A stretch of 64,000 nucleotides of DNA from Beta vulgaris subsp. vulgaris (Eukaryota; Streptophyta; Magnoliopsida; Caryophyllales; Amaranthaceae). Positions 62,801 to 64,000 of the stretch are shown here, one piece after another. The notes beneath the pieces are model-generated. The model saw only the letters and a list, made by a program, of their open reading frames with translations. It did no database searches and was not told the origin of the DNA. The position numbers were made by a program, and so were the translations under genes. The stretch's first letter is position 1. Every line of letters starts with the position of its first letter. The stretch spans positions 23,268,897 to 23,332,896 of the forward strand of contig NC_079202.1 in NCBI RefSeq assembly GCF_026745355.1, in the 5' to 3' direction.

Positions 62801-62884
62801 AAGAGGATCTAGATGCATCTCCAGGCAATCGTTTTAAGTTAAAATCTGTGCCCTTCAGTAAAAATGTAACATTTGGAGTTGAAG
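47616..62884 (+). CDS. PMS1: DNA mismatch repair protein PMS1 (MutL family), first nine exons
   Basis: Orthologous to animal PMS2; it pairs with MLH1 to form MutLalpha, which nicks the new DNA strand after mismatch recognition, in the nucleus. Exons 47616-47855, 50550-50873, 51066-52241, 52825-53063, 53437-53563, 55041-55109, 55312-55385, 61550-61615 and 62781-62884 join in one open frame of 806 codons; all borders are GT-AG. The N-terminal GHKL ATPase shows ELVENSLDAGA, DNGCGI and FGFRGEALSSL; the transducer domain shows NVTPDKRKIFFSD; a variable linker follows; the C-terminal domain starts QFNLGFIIGKL and has the metal-binding endonuclease motif DQHAADEKYNFE, split between exons 6 and 7. 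The remaining C-terminus, about 120 residues in relatives, is beyond the window. The start at 47616 is the first ATG and gives the expected length before IKPINKSVVHKI. Confidence 0.97.
47856..50549 (+). other. PMS1 intron 1
   Basis: 2.7 kb, no gene. It may contain a solo LTR (48159-49965). Open frames here are not convincing. Confidence 0.85.
48159..49965. mobile_element. Possible solo LTR in PMS1 intron 1
   Basis: TGATGATTCC at the left, CATATACA at the right, with TCAGT on both sides (48154-48158, 49966-49970). An internal TATAAATA (49626) followed 40 bases later by AATAAA resembles an LTR R region. The 5-bp match alone could be chance. Confidence 0.4.
50550..50873 (+). CDS. PMS1: PMS1 exon 2
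   Basis: 108 codons, from VLALKHHTSKL, motif III FGFRGEALSSL, and GTTVTVKKLFSNLPVRSKEF. Donor GTGAGT. Confidence 0.97.
51066..52241 (+). CDS. PMS1: PMS1 exon 3
   Basis: 392 codons: the transducer domain (RQFFYVNGRPVDMPKVSKLV, NVTPDKRKIFFSD) and the first part of the poorly conserved linker. Confidence 0.97.
52825..53063 (+). CDS. PMS1: PMS1 exon 4
   Basis: Linker with a basic end (MIRRKQKLSTFRRTKTK). Ends in phase 2 (AG|G) at donor GTCTGT. Confidence 0.88.
53437..53563 (+). CDS. PMS1: PMS1 exon 5
   Basis: CYAAATLELSQADNEEWK to ELERLFRKRDFNRMK, a conserved helix-rich lead-in to the C-terminal domain. Confidence 0.93.
53564..55040 (+). other. PMS1 intron 5
   Basis: 1.5 kb without a recognised gene. 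Open frames at 53874-54161 and 54467-54740 look non-coding. Confidence 0.8.
55041..55109 (+). CDS. PMS1: PMS1 exon 6
   Basis: 23 codons, VIGQFNLGFIIGKLDEDLF to IVDQ, first half of the endonuclease metal site. Confidence 0.96.
55312..55385 (+). CDS. PMS1: PMS1 exon 7
   Basis: HAADEKYNFERLSEVTVMNQ to the PLLR border. Preceded by a long T tract. Its 3' end is duplicated downstream. Confidence 0.94.
55346..55615 (+). repeat. 135-bp tandem duplication covering the end of PMS1 exon 7
   Basis: Copy 1 55346-55480, copy 2 55481-55615. Both contain TTTCAGAA, then CAGCAGCC(A/T)TTACTGC(G/A)GTAATT, the exon end and its splice donor, and GTTTCGTAAGTGGT. Confidence 0.93.
57354..57640 (+). repeat. Tandem repeat, about 101 bp, nearly three copies
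   Basis: CAGATTTTTGTACTTGGGTG, GATCCTTGATA, GAAAAGCTTTAATTTGACAC and CCTCTAACCTTGTC recur with period about 101 at 57389, 57490 and 57591. Confidence 0.9.
59640..60720 (+). mobile_element. LINE 3' remnant (non-LTR retrotransposon)
   Basis: Translated in shifting frames this resembles the C-terminal zf-RVT region of plant LINEs: NKALVGCGFGSFSLESKSVW then VIKSKYGLCSN (59695-59800), PPELRAFLWVSTLGRINLMI (about 60217), and a degraded tail with SFSLHCKVEYYSWRRL (about 60505). It is 5'-truncated, with no RT catalytic core, and no target duplication was found. Confidence 0.7.
61550..61615 (+). CDS. PMS1: PMS1 exon 8
   Basis: PIRMELSPEEEIVASMHMDI; joins exon 7 (CG|G) and exon 9 (AG|G) in phase. Confidence 0.96.
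61616..62780 (+). other. PMS1 intron 8
   Basis: 1.2 kb, no gene. A homopolymer block CCCCCC then 14 G near 61806-61826. Confidence 0.85.
62781..62884 (+). CDS. PMS1: PMS1 exon 9
   Basis: KNGFSLEEDLDASPGNRFKL to NVTFGVE. Last exon visible; the next one should open with the rest of an Asp codon. Confidence 0.95.
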
Positions 62885-64000
62885 GTAATGCTTGTACTCA
62901 TACTGCTCAAACTAAAATATCCTTTCTTTGTAGGAAAAATTGTCAGGAATAAGTTAACCTTTGGCTCATCTGCTTAAATTAAGTCAATCTTTGATTTTTG
63001 AAGAAGAAATTAAGTCAATCTTTGGATTAACTTAGATTAATACAAGCCTACGAGCGCATTTGCTTTCAATTAGTTGACAGGTAACCTGATGAATAGGTAA
63101 TATCTTTTTCCTTTTTTAACATCCCAACCGATGACACTACCTCCAATACCAAGCACTAAACCACACCCAGCACCACCACCCAGCACTGCCACCCATTTTC
63201 CCTCCTTAGGAAGCCACCAGTCCACCACCACTTCTTTCTCCATCCTTTTCTAGCCACCAGTCCACCACCAATTCTTTCTCCTCCTTTGCAAGCCACCAGT
63301 CCACCACCATTTCTTTCCCCTCCTTCACAAGTCACCAAACACTTCTTCTCCCCCTCCTTTGCAAGCCACCACCCAGTACTAACCTCAGGGAAGGAATTGG
63401 AATCTAAGAGAGAGAGCTCTCCTTCTGCGTGGCACAAGGTTATCCCCTTCTTTTCTTTCTGGGTTGGAAGGGAAGTCAAGTTTTTTTTAAAATTAAAACA
63501 AAATCAAAATTGAAAATTTTAAACCAATAAAGAAAAGACACGTGGATGGGTTTACCTACAATAAAGGTTGAACCCATTAAAAGTAGACACTCTTATAAAG
63601 CTGATTATTCTGAGGTAAACCAATTATTGACTTGATTTGAGTACATGAGCCAAAGGTTGACTTATTCCTAACAATTTTTCCTTCTTTTAATTGTGACTTG
63701 TGAGTGGTCAAATTTCCTTTGAACTTGGGAAGTCATCACTCGACTTGGTTACTTCCATAGGTAATGATGCTGTTCACTACTAGCTTAGAAGTCAATTATG
63801 ACGTCAACCATCTTAGAACGTTGATGTTTCTATGATGGTTGTGAGAAATCTATCATTTCTTCAAAATGTTCAATATGCCGCTGATTAAGATTTCACACTA
63901 AACTGTGCCAGGCATCTGGATTTTCTGAAGAGAGTTGATCGGTTGTCTCATTTTCTTCAATACTGGGAGCATGATTACTTTATGAAATCACTATAACAAT
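62885..64000 (+). other. PMS1 intron 9, partial
   Basis: Mostly a MULE-like MITE; no exon seen in the remaining 320 bases. Confidence 0.8.
62933..63681. mobile_element. MULE-like MITE, 749 bp
   Basis: Ends GGAAAAATTGTCAGGAATAA and, inverted, GGAAAAATTGTTAGGAATAA, continuing through AACCTTTGGCTCAT. Flanks TTCTTTGTA and TTCTTTTAA agree at 7 of 9, fitting a 9-bp MULE target duplication. Inside (63210-63370) a minisatellite of about 45 bp (AGCCACCAGTCCACCACCA) repeats about four times. Confidence 0.82.

Overview
The window is a plant nuclear segment, almost certainly from a flowering plant. It has AT-rich DNA with GT-AG introns, a plant-type PMS1 mismatch-repair gene split into many exons, and several plant transposon superfamilies (CACTA, FAR1/MULE-type, Sirevirus-like Copia, hAT and MULE-like short elements, a LINE). 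The species cannot be named from the sequence alone.

Bases 1 to 43686 read as the 3' part of one old CACTA (En/Spm) transposon, heavily interrupted by later insertions. Its right terminus, with the CACTA inverted-repeat sequence and ACCGCAGCAAT subterminal repeats, is at 43686; its left end lies before the window. The decayed host genes (Transposase_24-like, then a Ulp1-like C48 peptidase) run from about 154 to 9059. Inside them sit a short CACTA element (3629-5083, target duplication ACA) and a solo LTR (6133-8658, target duplication GAAGC). A (TA)n tract follows and holds two large elements, each bounded by (TA)n on both sides: element 1 (about 9341-35135) and element 2 (about 35645-42809).

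Element 1 is the most interesting object. It is 25.8 kb long (15.0 kb without its Copia insertion). Its terminal inverted repeats are themselves near-perfect palindromes. It has a FAR1/MULE-type transposase gene on the + strand (9637-13541) and a convergent Ulp1-like gene on the - strand (34784 to about 14600). Every intron and spacer is filled with hundreds of copies of a short word (TTCAGTTAG or its complement) that switches strand from block to block. A complete Sirevirus-like Copia element (22258-33061, target duplication CACTT) lies in intron 2 of the Ulp1-like gene. Element 2 has unrelated ends with repeated TGAGAA words and its own dispersed word, GATGTAC. I read the pair as members of a group of transposons that insert in TA microsatellites.

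Bases 43687 to 47600 are intergenic and hold an hAT-type MITE (45599-46119), a GC-rich long-TIR element (46144-47226) and a small TIR MITE (47236-47400). PMS1 begins at 47616 behind an E2F-like site (47474-47481). Nine exons can be followed to 62884; the last part of the gene, roughly 120 codons by comparison with the plant family, lies beyond the window. Its introns carry a possible solo LTR, a LINE remnant, tandem repeats, a duplication of the exon 7 3' end, and a MULE-like MITE. PMS1 is open throughout, whereas every transposon gene is broken by frameshifts or stops.
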